From positions 124,614-162,113 of the forward strand of contig CM074812.1 of NCBI GenBank assembly GCA_037447605.1: a DNA stretch of 37,500 bases. Reading direction: 5' to 3'. The notes under the pieces are model-generated. The model saw only the letters and a program-made list of their open reading frames with translations. It did no database searches and was not told the DNA's origin. Source of the stretch: Zygnema circumcarinatum. Lineage: Eukaryota > Streptophyta > Zygnematophyceae > Zygnematales > Zygnemataceae. How positions within the stretch are numbered: position 1 is the first letter of the stretch; each line of letters opens with the position of its first letter. Shown here one piece after another: positions 11,647 through 23,985 of the stretch. Made by a program: the position numbers and the translations under genes.

Positions 11647-14600
11647 TCAGTACTTAGTGTACAATACATCCTCCCAGGGGTGGCGGTACAGCGGCTGCTT
11701 GAGCCTCTTCTGATCAAACGTGTGCCTGCAGAAGCCCAAGAACCCAGCCACAACCCCTTCCTCCATGGCATCACAAAAGGGCAAGGTTCACAAGAGTGTC
11801 TGCAGGATCCCTGACATGGTAAAGAGCAAGGCTAGAGCTTCGACAATCAATAGGGCCAGAAATGGCTCCGGCGACAAGCTTTCTGAAGCCACAGCCTGTT
11901 TAGATGACCATTTTTGGGCCAACCCTCAGCAACCATGGATACGAAAGAGCCTCAGCCGAATGCAGACCTCGTGCAGAGTCCAAGCATTGGCTTTAGAGAT
12001 ACGAGGATGTAGGAAAACGAGAGAGTGTTTGCTCACCCGATGAGACCAATGCTCCGGGCCAACACAAAGAGGCCATTGAGGTAGCCAATCTCAACAATGT
12101 CGTCCACTTCCTCTTTGGAAAACATGGCGCAGCTGTTGAGCAGATCAAGAAATAGGGCACCGATGCAGCCGTCTACATTGAGTACCAGGTTGTTGGCTTT
12201 CCGAAGAGTATAGGTCTCCACTGTCACTGCATACTCCATGTACTTCACTGATGGGAAATGTGTCCATGCGTATTTTTGCAACAACTCCACACGCTTGTCG
12301 CGATTATCACGACTCTTGATTCTGCAGATTAGTGAGAGAGAAAATGATGTGAAATGAGGCCAACTGTGCATAGCACCAGGGCTTTAAAACCGGATGGAAA
12401 AAGCTGGCATAAGACCATTGGAAGCCTTTACTTCAGCACGTGGTTGTCTTTCCAGCCAACAGACAGCATCTCCACGAAAGCAAATACGAATTTGTCTTAA
12501 ATTGGGATACTTGTCAGCAATTGAGGAGAAGGGGAGCAAACTTTGCGAGAATGGAAGATTGCCAGCTGCCAAGTTCAAACAGATGACTTACCGATGGCCA
12601 ATACCCGGTACACGAATGCCTTTCTTCTTCATGCCCTCCACAAACTCATATGGAGTCCAGCCCTGTAACAAATTTCGCCACCAACGTTTCAACCCGGGAA
12701 TGGACCAGACGAAAACACTAAGACTCTGCTCAAACAGGATAGCAGTAGCTCTGCTTATTAGACCAGAGTTGACCACAAAAAAGCAAGCGCATTCACATTA
12801 TGAACCTCAAGGGCAGCTGTAGATTGTCCCTAGAAACGAAGGCAAGCCACTAGAGGTGTCTATACCTTAAGCACGTCTCCAGTATGACCCCAACTGCCAC
12901 TGCAAGGGGCAAGGCTCCTCACCTTGTCACAAGCCTCTTTGAAGTAGCGCGCAGCATCATCAACAGCTCCACCAAAACGTGGACCAATCGTGAGCAAACC
13001 TGGAAATAGCCATGCCATTATTCAGTTTCAACTACACGATTAGTCATTAGCCTTACAGGCTCTGCTCATCTGCCACTAGAGAATAAGCATAGTGTGGATG
13101 ATGGTGAAGCCAAGGATGATGATACCTGACACCAGGCATGAGATCACATCCTTGCCAGCCCGCGCAGTGACAATGGTGTTGTGGGCTCCCGACACACAGG
13201 GCCCGTGGTCCGCACAGAGAACCACACACATCTGGATGTCTTCCGCCAGCCCAAGTAACAACTTAAGACCAAGTGCAACCACACAATAGAGCGGCAGTCT
13301 TGCAGAAAACTGATCTTTCACATTGACTTACATTCTTCAACGAAACTAAGCTATGTACTTTCATTCCAGAAATGAAAGAACATAAAAATGTGCTCCAAAA
13401 ACTCCACAGGCAGAGTTCCACCACTCACTTCTATGAACTTGGTACAATATTTGGGAAGGCTGCGTTTGAACCACAAGAGAGAAATCACATCTCCCACTCC
13501 ATAGTCTTTTTCAATAATTGTAGACATGGGCACCCCCGCATATGTTGGCTCCTCTCCTGTATCCAGCAGCCGAAAACCCTGAAACCATTGAGATCACACT
13601 CAAAGCACCACAGACAAAGCCACTGCACTCATCCATTACCAGGAGCAAGAGAAATACTCCATGGATTTTTTTCCTAGTCGGTTCCAAACGAACCTGAAAA
13701 CTAATTGTAGAGTTCGAAACACAAGGATAATGAAAACTTTTGTGAGTACGCAGTATTATGTAACATGACCATTTTTACAAAAGTAATACGTTAAGCTCCA
13801 GCTTCCTACTGTACCTCGATCATCACATATTGTGGAGACAATGTGTGTGGGTGCTCGAACCCGTCCTGACTTGATTGCAACACTGAGGTCTTCGGGTACT
13901 TTCGGCGGTACTACTTCTTTCACAGGCTGTGCCACGCCCTCTTCCACCTGCAATAAACCCATCATATTAATTGGTCCGCTAATCAGAAATAAAAAATCTC
14001 ATCATTACTATTCCAATCTAGGGCACCGCATTTTATGGAATTCGTTTCAGAATGAACTCCTTGTCGAAAAAAATGGGGGAAGGCAAGTTGTGCATGAAAT
14101 GACTGCAAAGGAAGGAAACACTCTTTAATAAAACAGACCAGCTGTGAGCAAGGATGTTCGTTGATACTTTTAGGCGAATGACTCTTCAGAGGATGGCGCA
14201 GATGAAGAAACAGCACTTAGAAAAAGCTTGATGGCCTTTGAAAATATCAGTGCCACACTCACCAAACGGCCAAATGTGGTTTTGATGACTGCCTCCAAAT
14301 CTTCAAACGACGTGGGCACAATAGCTCCTGCCTCCTGCAAGGCCCTGTTTTTTGCTTGTGCAGACTCCATTTCTCCTCCACTCTTGGCACCCTGAAATCC
14401 TCCCTCAAATTATTAATAATATTAGGGGACTTGTGCTTTTTTGGATTCAATCACACTATATTCACCCAATGTCATACCTGTGATGTGGTTGTTTTATTAT
14501 CTTTTTGTTTCGTTCCTACCCTTACGATAAAAAGGTAGCTGGCAAGAAAAAAATTGTTCCGCTCCTTAGGTTGGCAGCGGATACCAAAAGACTTCAAACC

Positions 14601-17600
14601 CGCAACCCCCAATAAGGGCCAAAAGCACACTCACCGCATGGCCGAACTGCACTTCTGATTTAAAAAGTGTGGCACACGTCCCGCTCACCCAAGCCACCAC
14701 TGGCTTTTGGACTCGGCCTTCCTTAAGGGCCTCCACGAGGGAATACTCATCGCGACCGCCCAATTCTCCAAGCACCACTATCATTTTTACCTACACATTC
14801 AACAAAACCTTGCGAAAACATTCAATGGCCACACTCTATCGTCACCCTACGTATTGAGGATTGACGCTTACGAGGAGATATTAGCATGCAAGGCAGACTC
14901 TCACTTAAGCAATTTACAGCATATGCAGACCGATTGGGGTGCAAACAAGAAGGACAAAAAATGGACACGCGACAACAATCGATGCAAAACATGCTCCATT
15001 TAAGCACCTGCGGGATGTTATTGAAGCGTAGCACATGGTCTGAAAGAGTTGAGCCTGGAAAGACATCTCCACCGATGGCGATTCCTGTCATCATCCTCAC
15101 ACAACCCCCTCAGCCCCAACCCACACACCAAGGAAAACCCTAGCTCGATTTACTTTGTATGCCATACAACCACACCACCAGGAGCCAACAAATATCAGTG
15201 TTTCAAATTACGTGTCCTGCGCAAAGGGTGTGTACCTTCGTAAAGACCGTCCGTGACACGAGCCAGCACGTTATACAACTCATTCGACATTCCTCCCTGC
15301 ACTTTGCAATCGTTTCCTTTTGTCAGATGTAGATTTCCCTGCCCTTTACTCATGAAGGCAGCCATATCTTTGGCAGGTAATCCACGAAGGCACAAAACAG
15401 TTTCGAAGCCAGTCAAGATCCCACAGAAAACAAACACGCGTTCAATCCTCACTAAAGGAATGACGCCAAACGGATACTATCCTTCATCTTAAAGACAGCA
15501 AAAGATCGCCAGCATTTCAAGATGTCATCTGAAGCCCATGAGCTCCCTAGACATCTTTCAAGCCATTCTGAGACTCTACAGTTTGTGAGAAAGGTTATGG
15601 AGCATTCCTTGTATCAGTCTGTCCTGTACAGCATACTTCGGATGAATGGATTTCATCCTAATAGAAATTCATAAAAGCGCCTAAATTTCATCGTGATAGA
15701 GATCCAGAAGTAAAGAACGAAATAAGTTCATCCTTCCTGTGTCAATTGCAGAAGATGCCCCATGGTTGCACAAGGACAGCTAAGACTGTTGCCTTCGAAA
15801 TTAAAATCCTAAATAATTGAAAATAGAATACAGAACATAACAAAAACCAAAACCAAAACTGTATCTTATCCTTGGATAGCTCCTCACCGACTTTGAGACG
15901 AAACCGACAGAGCCGGGCCGGTAGAGTTTGCAATGAATGATGTTGTCCAAGGTCCCAGCAGTGTCACCAATCTTGAAAGCACCAGCTTGAATGCCTCCTA
16001 CTGTGGCCGGCCCAATAACGACCTGGAGTACAGAATGAAAGGAGGAGCAGGTTAGAACTTTTAGGATATGTATTGACATTCTTAAGCAGTTCGCACATAC
16101 ATTGCTCATCCAATGTCATTTCAAATGTGAGGTTTCAAGTTCCATGGAGGTTTTTTACCGAATGGAAATGAATTCCTGCCCAAAGTCGTGATATATGCTT
16201 GAACTTTGAACTTATCACGGGCTGGACTACGGCTTAATTCTTGTTCATAGTGGACAATTCTGCCCACGTGCTCCAAGCACTCATGCTTCTTGATCCTTTA
16301 GTTTGTGTGACATATGATCGCAGCTGTTACATCAAGTTGGAAGAGTCTTGGCAAGACTACTTATTTCTGATCGAGCAATACTAGAGGAAATAAGTGATTT
16401 TTACAGCTAAAAAAGACTCTCCTCATCTCTATTTATTTGCTTGGACATAAACGGCAGAAACGCACATCCAACACTCAGCTCCTCGAACACTGGACGTGCC
16501 AAATCTTACAAGAACAGGCCAGCTTATAAGAGTGGAAATAGCCCTATGCATATCAGATTTGCATATCTTCAAATCAGAGGGACTATCTATGTCAGACCCT
16601 GTTACCTTGTTGTTTGCCAGGGCATAAGCAATGAGCTTCTTCGTGTCTGCTTCTGGGACTCCTTCAGCAATAATTGCCACCACACGGATTGTGGGCTGCT
16701 GTAACGCTTCGTAAGAAGCAGCAAAGGCACTGCCAGGAAGGGATTCGACATTGGATAGAGTACACGTGAAGAACCGCAGGAGGAAAGTGACAAAGAGGTG
16801 AATGGAAAATGGTGAATGCTTTTGATATAGGCTTTAAACTTGCACAGGACTCCTAAACTACCATTAATTTATGGTTCAAATGCCACGTTATTTTCCTTCA
16901 TCGTAAACATGTCAATGACAGCTGGCAGGAGTAACGATGCAGTGATGAAGGAGTATTGACTTTGATTTGATTAGATATTGACATGTACTTCAAAGTTTGG
17001 ATCCAATAAAAGTTCCCAGTTGAAAGGGAAAACAAGACTGTGTAGAGCCTAATTATACCAGCTATTAAGAATGGATGGAAAATGGAGATAAACACCTTCG
17101 GAAAGAAGCAAAGTTGATGAACACATCCGCTGTTGGATGGGCTTTGCAAGCTGCAGAAATGCTGCATCCCACTCCCAACGATGTTCGAAATGTACCTTTA
17201 ATGATTGCCTTCGACGAAACTTGCTAAATTGCAGCTTCGTTATCATCAGCAGTAAGAGATTTAAATACTTAATGCATAAGAAAATCGAAAAAACCTTGAT
17301 GCAATATCTAATTCTGATGTGCAAAACACAATCTGGAGAAAATCATGCACAAAAGGACGAAAACGATCAATCGTGCAGAGCTGCAGCACGCTGTCGACTT
17401 GCTGACATCCTCATTTCCTTTTTCTTCACATTGCAGCACCCTTTAAGGAACTCTGTCTCACCCGCCATGGACAGGAATAGCGATCTCCTCTTGGCCAAAG
17501 AACAATTTCTGGAAACCGTCTGAGCCTGGGTTAACTATTCCTGCCACTGATGGAGTCGTTCTTCCTGTCAGACGACACAGTTGACATGAATTGACGTCAG

Positions 17601-18045
17601 CCATTGAGCATGCTTGGATGCCAGGGAACTACTATAGCCTGCAATCAACGTTTCCCTTCTACGATATCTCTTTACACGGAGCTCAGATCGACCAGCAGGA
17701 ATCGTCAAAACTCATTCCTAAATCAATGCTGTGATTGCTGTGAACGTTTCAGGTCAAAGGTTCCCTTTCTGATACAGACGAGTTCCGACAGAAGGATAAG
17801 CTAATGAAACAATGTCTCAAGGCCTGCATTTTAACCAATGTTAATGTGACCAAGCTTCTGTAGTACTGCTCGCCGCATTACAATTCAGCCAGCACCCTGC
17901 TTAAATTAAGAGGCCGAGACTCGATGAAGCTGAGTGGCAGCTGACCGCAGAGGAAATCGAAGTCCAGCATGCGCTGTACTGGACTCTGCTTAAAGTTGTA
18001 GAAGAGAGCTTGAGTGGATGACGAGAACAGCTGACCGGATGCCAT
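11647..18045 (-). CDS. ACLB: ATP-citrate lyase subunit B (heteromeric ACL), 16 exons
   Basis: Exons: 18045-17946, 17564-17462, 17161-17096, 16729-16606, 16022-15888, 15296-15236, 15084-15008, 14790-14635, 14391-14263, 13947-13815, 13556-13429, 13231-13126, 12999-12923, 12662-12592, 12321-12037, 11725-11647; 1830 nt, 609 aa against about 608 in Arabidopsis. Every junction is GT-AG and every phase closes. The N-terminal CoA-ligase part has [14 protein letters not shown] and [14 protein letters not shown], and the phosphohistidine motif [14 protein letters not shown] (His273). The C-terminal citrate-synthase-like part has [36 protein letters not shown] and VPGIGHRIKSRD, and ends WEDVLYTKY. With subunit A it cleaves cytosolic citrate with CoA and ATP to acetyl-CoA and oxaloacetate, supplying cytosolic acetyl-CoA. 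Split A/B subunits are typical of plants and green algae. Confidence 0.97.
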
Positions 18046-19186
18046 TTCAGCACGATCAACTGCGCGCGGACAACTGCTGTCGTAACCAGGAACGTTTCAA
18101 TTCAAATCTTCCGACTCAAAAAACGAAAGGAAAACAAGGCAGAAAAAAAAAAAGTCTGCCAAACGGTGCCAGCCAGCTGCTTCCTTCCTTCTTTCCTTCC
18201 CCTTCCTCGTCACCGCGTTGTCCGTTCGTGTCCGAGAATGCACGATCTACGAAATGTCCGATCTGATCTGTCTATCTGACTACCCGAGGGGCTGGATGAT
18301 CGGCGGAACCGTATTCTTCCGGCGGCAGCAGCAGCAGCAAGTGTTGTGTCTGTGAGTGCTGCCTGCCTGCCGGTACTACTGCAGACGCGCTCTCCCTCTC
18401 TCTCTCGGGCCCGGCCCTACCGAGGGCGCGCCCGTACCTACCACACGGCAAAAGTCGCCCGCCAGGCCCGGCCAGAGCCCGCCAGGGGCCGGTCGGTCGG
18501 TCGATCGGCCTCGCCTTTGCCAACGACCACTGCCTGCCTGCCGTACAGTATACCCGCCCATGTATGGTATAGTATGGTATGGCATGGCATGGGCGTTCCC
18601 TCACAACGGCACCTGTGCTGTGCTGTATGGCAAGTAGAAGAGTGCTGCAGGAGTGAGTACAGGGTATGGCGGTCTGCTTTAGGAGGGGCAGGCGTTCTTC
18701 TAGAATTTGAGGGGCAGTGGCGATATGGATGCATTGGTTCTCAAGTTATGGAGGATCGTTTAGCAGGGGGCGATGGTTTGGTTTACCCGCTTAGGACCTT
18801 ACAAATGACTACAGAGTGCCCGCAGTCGGCCAGAAGTCAGCCGCTGCTAAGTGTTGAGAGCATGAATAAGAAAGCAGAGCAAGCGGGACAAGAGCACACT
18901 TTTCCATCATTAAAGTCGAGGCAACATTTTGATAGATGAATGCTCCCTGTCGTCCATGTAAAACAGCGGAGACAGTGATGGAGGCATTCTTGCAGAGCCA
19001 TTTGATTGTCAGATGAAGAATAGAGTTACAACCGAATATTGAACCAAACAGACAGAACCTGGAAAAGTATAAATCAGACTGGACACCCAAACAGACTACC
19101 ACTGCTTCTATCAACACCTTTCCTGTACATGACGAAACCCTCTTTCTCTACGCTCCTATTGTGCTGAGCACCACTTCGTCGTCAAA
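18046..19186. other. Intergenic region upstream of ACLB
   Basis: Holds the ACLB 5' UTR/promoter and, at the far side, the 3' end of the RING-HC gene. The 18290-18620 part is GC-rich with short tandem words (GCAG, GGTCGGTCG, CTGC). GTAC-core words lie at 18434-18440 and 18541-18546. A 197-codon + strand frame over 18346-18939 is low in complexity and not convincing as a gene. Confidence 0.45.
18562..18592. repeat. Imperfect TATGG/CATGG pentamer repeat
   Basis: About six units of (T/C)ATGG or TATAG in a row, within GC-rich flanking sequence upstream of ACLB. Confidence 0.75.
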
Positions 19187-20693
19187 TTACCTCAAAATCT
19201 CCTGCACCAGAAAGTTCGAGAAAGAGATTGTCGCGAAAGCAACGGCAGATGACGGTATTGCGAAAAAAACTGACGTCAGGAAATACAAAGCAAGGGCGAA
19301 CCCACTAATTGGGAGAATGAAAATGATAAGGAACGCCAGGATACAGATAAGTGGCAGTTTCCTCAGTAGGCGCAGACCAAAGCCAATTCCTAGCAGAGCA
19401 CCGTCAAGGAAAATTAGAAAGATTGAACTTATGCTCTGGGGCTGGCCAGCTCCTCCCCTTCGAATTATCTGCATCTGGCCGGAATGGCCTGCATGAGAAA
19501 TCCGCAATCGCCGTGATTCTCCGGATAAAGCACCTTCCATCCCTCCCTCCGCGTCCCCTGCTTGCTGTGAAGCGGAGCTTCCCCCTCTCCGTTGAATAGT
19601 AGCAGGCCGATCAGAAGGCTTCGCACGTTTTGTCTTTCCCATTGGCGACTTCTGCTTTTCCTTTTCCGGAAGCGGCGCTGGTGGGGATGGTCTGATGGTA
19701 TCGAGAACCCACATCTAGCAAAAACAGCAGTGCACGTCCAGAATATCGTGAGTCCCACAAGCCAATCTAGAAAAGGTTTTGTAGCAAGTACTCATAAGTG
19801 CCATTAGAATAAGAGAGCGCCAAGACCATCAATGCCAGGTCCTTCTCTCCTTCTCCTTTTGCATTTCCCGCTCCTCTGGGGCAGAGGAAAAGAGGAAGGG
19901 GAATCCTTTCTCGCAAAAAATCAGCTCAAGTGAACAGGGAGTTACTCGCATCTTCGCAGCTGGCAATGCATCAAGATGAGTATTGAAACAAGCCAACATT
20001 GAGCTGCAAGGAAGGAGAGTCTGGAATGAAATAATCGTACCAAAGAGTAATTCTTGCACGGATACGCCAAAGAACCCTTCCATGTGAAGCGCGGGGTGAC
20101 CCATTGACACCACGGACAGGGAATGAGAAATGGAACGTGGAAAGACCAAGTTGGAATCCACGTGCAGGTGGCTGAAGGAAGTCCATTCACACACTCTCGA
20201 CATAAACTATGGCCACACCACAACGAATGCGGCGAATTCGCTGAATTATTGAAGCTTTCCTGCATTCAACACAAGAAGCACGTTTCTAAAAACCATGCCT
20301 TCCTGACAGCCACTTCCCTAACGCACGCCATGAGAAATTTCCCACTACCCATCGTTTCTGCCTGCGGAAATAACTAACAGAAACATGCCGAGCTACGACA
20401 GAGAATTCCCTGTCTCCTGCACAACCACTGTCCTGTCGCGCTATCCTCATGAATCCGGACCCCGCCGGTCCCTACCATAAAACTGAAAAACAAGATGTCT
20501 GAAGAGATCCCCCTTCGCACACGTCGTCTAGGGGTTGAAAGGGAAAGCGTACCCAGCAGACGATACACTCCACGCCCTCGCCAGCAGTGCAGCCCGGCGG
20601 GCGGGCACGCAGGTTCAGCCCTAACGCCGCCATAGCGAGGGCGGGTCGGGCGGGCAGCGGCTGCACGGGCGCGGTGGGCGAAACGGGAGCCAT
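19187..20693 (-). CDS. Membrane-anchored RING-HC E3 ubiquitin ligase, 3 exons
   Basis: Exons 20693-20553, 20259-20041 and 19714-19187 give 295 aa, all phase 0. The RING is C3HC4: Cys43-x2-Cys46, Cys62-x-His64-x2-Cys67-x2-Cys70, Cys95-x2-Cys98 (VECIVCW, CGHSLCREC, CPWC). The following conserved stretch GSLAYPCKNYSLMWVLDTI matches a plant RING family in which FPRKNYFLLWMVES occupies this place. A basic, Ser-rich linker comes next, then three hydrophobic stretches in residues 217-290, ending NFLVQEILR. It should be an E3 ligase on an endomembrane; substrate unknown. The gap from Cys70 to Cys95 is long for RING-HC. The short frame between exons 2 and 3 was rejected because it breaks the family motif. 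An in-frame ATG at 20774 could add 27 residues. It is divergent from the RING-H2 gene. Confidence 0.83.
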
Positions 20694-21081
20694 GGTGGGA
20701 TGCCGCTGAGAGCTCCCCTCCCCGCGCTCGCTCACAGCTCCCTCATGGCTGCCCTCCCTCCGCCTTCCACCCATGGCGCCGCCCCTGCACCTGCGCCCCC
20801 TTTCCGTGTGTCAGAGTTCTCTGTCACAGCTACCGTTATTTCAAAACTGAGGCTCGGTGACGTTTCAGCGACATCCACTGCGACAAAGTTTAGGCGACGC
20901 CTACATCATTGTACGAATGATGTCTGCATGAATTACATCACTTTTTGAATGATGTCTGCTTAAATTACATCTGTGAAAATGTAGGCGTGCACTACATCAC
21001 GCAGGGCAGTGTCAACATCACTTTGGGCGACGGCCGTTCCTGAAGGGAGCTGTTTCTGCACCGCAGCGGAGAGTAGGAGCC
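20694..21081. promoter_or_regulatory. Shared divergent promoter of two RING genes
   Basis: This 388-bp spacer separates the start codons of two RING-type genes. It contains a dense repeat block (20891-20999): a 13-bp hairpin TAGGCGACGCCTA, a hairpin ACATCATT-GTACG-AATGATGT with a TNCGTACAA-type site (20909-20917, minus strand), and two direct copies of a 26-bp word. No TATA box is obvious. Confidence 0.6.
20891..20999. repeat. Palindromic/direct repeat block with ACATCA motifs
   Basis: Copies 20915-20940 and 20947-20972 share GAATGATGTCTGC then AATTACATC with a 32-bp period. ACATCA or its complement occurs at least six times across the block, and ATGTAGGCG near its right end is inverted relative to CGCCTACAT at its left end. 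Confidence 0.8.
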
Positions 21082-23091
21082 ATGGCGGCCATGGCGGGAG
21101 GGGGAGGCAGCGCCCCCTACTGGTGCTACAACTGCCGGAGGGAGGTTACCAGCGGGGCTGAAAGGGAAGGGGACTCGGCGGTGTGCGCTGTCTGCGGAAG
21201 CGGCTTTATTGAGGACCTGCGGACCGCAGAGCTGCAGCCGACGGTTGCGAGACGGCGGGAAAGAGCGAGGGAGGTGCAAGGGAATTTCGGCCGCGCGACG
21301 GAGGACCTTCGAGCCATTCTGCAGTCGCTAGGGCAGATGCAGCCCGAGGAGCTTCGTCAACTGGCCAGAGGAGAGCGGGTTGTTAGCGCGGAAGTCCTGC
21401 AAAGACTGGGCTTGATGGAACCTTTTTCTTCAGAAGGCAACGGTGATGCTGGTGGCGGGGGCGTGGGACAGAGAATTCAGCAAGTGCAGTCGTCTTCTCG
21501 TAATGAGTCTGAGAGCACGGGTGGAGTGGATGGGCAACATGCTCTTTCTGAGAACAGCGAGCCTGTCAGTGCTTTGAATGAGGCAAACGGGAATGTTTCA
21601 GGAGAAGGGGAGAGCTCCGAAGGAACGAATGTTTCATTATCGGTCGACGGTAATCAGGGAAGAGAAATACGGAACGAGGAGGAAGAAGCTGCACAGGCGC
21701 TGCCTGCTCTTTCGGAAGACCTCGAGAACCGTCTGGAAATGATGGAGCAGGCTTTTGCTGCTGACAGTTGGGAACTAACTTCTGGCGATGAAGACGATGA
21801 AGAAGACGAGTGGGAGGAGTGGGTTGAAGGGGAACAGGATGAGGAGGAGGAGGAGGAGCAGGACAGAGCAGAAAGCGGCTCGGTAAATGAAGGCGAGGAT
21901 GAAGACAGTGACGGTCCGGCCCTTGGAGATGATGAAAATGACCAGGACTATGAGGTCGAGGTTGAAGTGGAGGTGGACGTCGAGAGCCGACAGTTGGAAG
22001 TGGAAGACAGACAACGAACTCGTGGAATTTCTCAGGGTGCCCGTGAAAGAGATGGAGGAATTGATTTTGCAGCAACTTTGCAGCAGTTACTCCAGAATTT
22101 GGAAGTTAGGGTTGATAGGGTACGAGAAATTGTCATGGTAGGGAACGCGGGCGGCATGTACATCGGAAATCCAGGAGATTACCTTGATGCCCAGGGGTTT
22201 GAGACCTTTGTTCAACATATGGCTGCTAATGACAATTCTTGGAGGGGCCCACCACCTGCGTCGAAGGCCGCCATCGATGAATTGGTAACAGTTCTTGTTA
22301 ATGAAGCACACGTGAGCAGTGGAGTGTCGCTGTGTGCTATTTGCAAAGATACAGCAGAAGTCGGAGCACTGCTAGTGGAGATGCCATGCTCACATCTCTA
22401 CCATGGTGATTGTATTAAGCAGTGGTTATCAACCAGAAATTCGTGCCCGGTGTGCCGGTTTGAACTACCAACTGATGACCAGGATTATGAAGAGCAGCGT
22501 CGGTCAAGAGAAAGTCGGCGAAGAGGTGACGTAACTGCAGGGAATCGTGATCGACACCTTCCAGGTGACGGAGCGCCTGGAGAGGCGGGCAGAAGCGAAA
22601 ATGAGATAGAGGGTGAAAATGATTCAAGCACAACTTTTTCATCACGTGTCCCAGCTAATACAGGAAACGAAAGTCATCGCAACCGTGACGTAAATGTCTT
22701 AACTGTGTCCCACACTGTTGTGGATGATAATCAAGTTCAGGAACATTTTTTTGTGGATGATAATCAAGTTCAGGAACATTTTTCCGAACAGATGACAGAG
22801 GAACTCAGCTCGACAGACTCAGATGGACGACTTCCTACCGGGGAGCACTCCGATGCGGAAGCTATCCCTCGCGATGGAGCCTTGATAGGAGTGCGACGCA
22901 ACAGTCTACTTGATGTCGTTGGCCGTGTTTTGCAACTTGGAGGGTTTTTTCTTGCTCTGTATATTGGACATCGGTTGGGCCGCTCTGCTCATTCCGAAGA
23001 AGATCATTCACTTTTTTCCGGGAATTCATTACCTGCACGACACGGGGAGGGGGGAGCTCCCAATTTTAGGGACAGATATTCTGCAGATTGA
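21082..23091 (+). CDS. RING-H2 E3 ubiquitin ligase with N-terminal zinc ribbon (BCA2/RDUF type)
   Basis: Single exon, 669 aa. The N-terminal zinc ribbon has YWCYNC (Cys15, Cys18) and CAVCGSGFIEDL, as in RNF115/126 and plant RDUF/CIP8 ligases. A highly acidic region spans about 234-310. The RING-H2 is complete: Cys418, Cys421, Cys436, His438, His441, Cys444, Cys455, Cys458 (CAICKDTAE, PCSHLYHGDCIKQWL, CPVC). It should transfer ubiquitin from an E2 to unknown substrates. After the RING there is a long Ser/Arg/Glu-rich tail with an exact 33-bp tandem duplication, and near the C-terminus a hydrophobic stretch (about 618-635, LQLGGFFLALYIG) that could anchor a membrane. Family members are usually 300-400 aa, so this is long. 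Lack of introns contrasts with most neighbours. Confidence 0.93.
   Translation: MAAMAGGGGSAPYWCYNCRREVTSGAEREGDSAVCAVCGSGFIEDLRTAELQPTVARRRERAREVQGNFGRATEDLRAILQSLGQMQPEELRQLARGERVVSAEVLQRLGLMEPFSSEGNGDAGGGGVGQRIQQVQSSSRNESESTGGVDGQHALSENSEPVSALNEANGNVSGEGESSEGTNVSLSVDGNQGREIRNEEEEAAQALPALSEDLENRLEMMEQAFAADSWELTSGDEDDEEDEWEEWVEGEQDEEEEEEQDRAESGSVNEGEDEDSDGPALGDDENDQDYEVEVEVEVDVESRQLEVEDRQRTRGISQGARERDGGIDFAATLQQLLQNLEVRVDRVREIVMVGNAGGMYIGNPGDYLDAQGFETFVQHMAANDNSWRGPPPASKAAIDELVTVLVNEAHVSSGVSLCAICKDTAEVGALLVEMPCSHLYHGDCIKQWLSTRNSCPVCRFELPTDDQDYEEQRRSRESRRRGDVTAGNRDRHLPGDGAPGEAGRSENEIEGENDSSTTFSSRVPANTGNESHRNRDVNVLTVSHTVVDDNQVQEHFFVDDNQVQEHFSEQMTEELSSTDSDGRLPTGEHSDAEAIPRDGALIGVRRNSLLDVVGRVLQLGGFFLALYIGHRLGRSAHSEEDHSLFSGNSLPARHGEGGAPNFRDRYSAD
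22718..22783 (+). repeat. Exact 33-bp tandem duplication in the RING-H2 gene
   Basis: Copies 22718-22750 and 22751-22783 are identical, giving two rounds of VDDNQVQEHF in the protein. Identity at every base suggests a recent event or a polymorphic array. Confidence 0.95.
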
Positions 23092-23985
23092 GCAGCGAAG
23101 AGTCCCCTTTATTTTTTCATTCTGAGCCTGCCGTATAGAAGTTTTTACCGACGCAATTTTGTACATAGCAGTACTATGTCAGTAGTCGCTCCTAACTTGG
23201 TCCTTTTTCTGTAGCCAATGCTCTTTATTTTTTTTTTGCGTATGGACACACCTTGCAAGAGTCGTGGTGCTGCTGAAAGAGAGTAGAGTACCTTGCCTCT
23301 CCGGAAGGGCTTTCGCAGAATTGATTCAAGTTCCTCTATTGTCAAACAAACACTACATGAGGTCAACTTGACTTGACAACTGTTTTCTGGAATGAGAGTA
23401 TTTGATCCTTCCAAGTCTGAGCTCCGCCTTCCAAGAGGTGCTTAAGCTTGCAAATGAATATTTTTTGGCGCAAGCCTTAACTAGTGGCATCTCTACCTCT
23501 CTTTCTCTCCAGCTCACTTTCTCCCTCCCACCCTCTTCCCCCCTCACCCTTTCCCTCTCCCTCTCGCTCTTCCCTCTTCCTTCCCCCAATTATGTGAAAG
23601 ATGAGATGATGAGGTTGTCACAAATTGTTGCAACACTTTATGCAGATGATTGCCAAAAGTCACACTGACACGCCAAAGATTATCGCAATTGTTTGTATTG
23701 TGAAAATTCGTCGTTAGTATAAAGACAGCTTGAGCGTCTGATTCAACCACACCGAGGACCGGTGAGTCTGTTTGACGAATGTAAACATGCTTACATTCAG
23801 TTCAACATTTCTACAACTGTACACAACTAACGCGGAACTGCTGATTCCACATGGAACTGCAGAACCGACACGATGGACTGCAGGTGCCGCGCCTATTAAA
23901 GCCTTTCTATGGCAAGTTGCAGTAAAATTTTAGCCATCTGCAGGTCGCAGTTGGAACCTATTTCTAAGAAACACTCTCGCAAGCC
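23092..23985. other. Convergent intergenic region
   Basis: Holds the 3' ends of the RING-H2 gene (+) and the PTST2-like gene (-). A pyrimidine-rich simple tract (CTCTCC-type) runs from about 23495 to 23588. No gene is supported; the open frames over the tract are compositional. Confidence 0.55.

Noticed and set aside
18346-18939. 197-codon + strand open frame upstream of ACLB
   Set aside because: GC-rich, low-complexity product with no recognisable domain, overlapping the probable ACLB promoter.
19942-20040. Read-through of RING-HC exon 2 or a separate exon here
   Set aside because: It would leave a 37-bp intron or an early stop and breaks the family motif that exon 3 (MWVLDTI) completes exactly.
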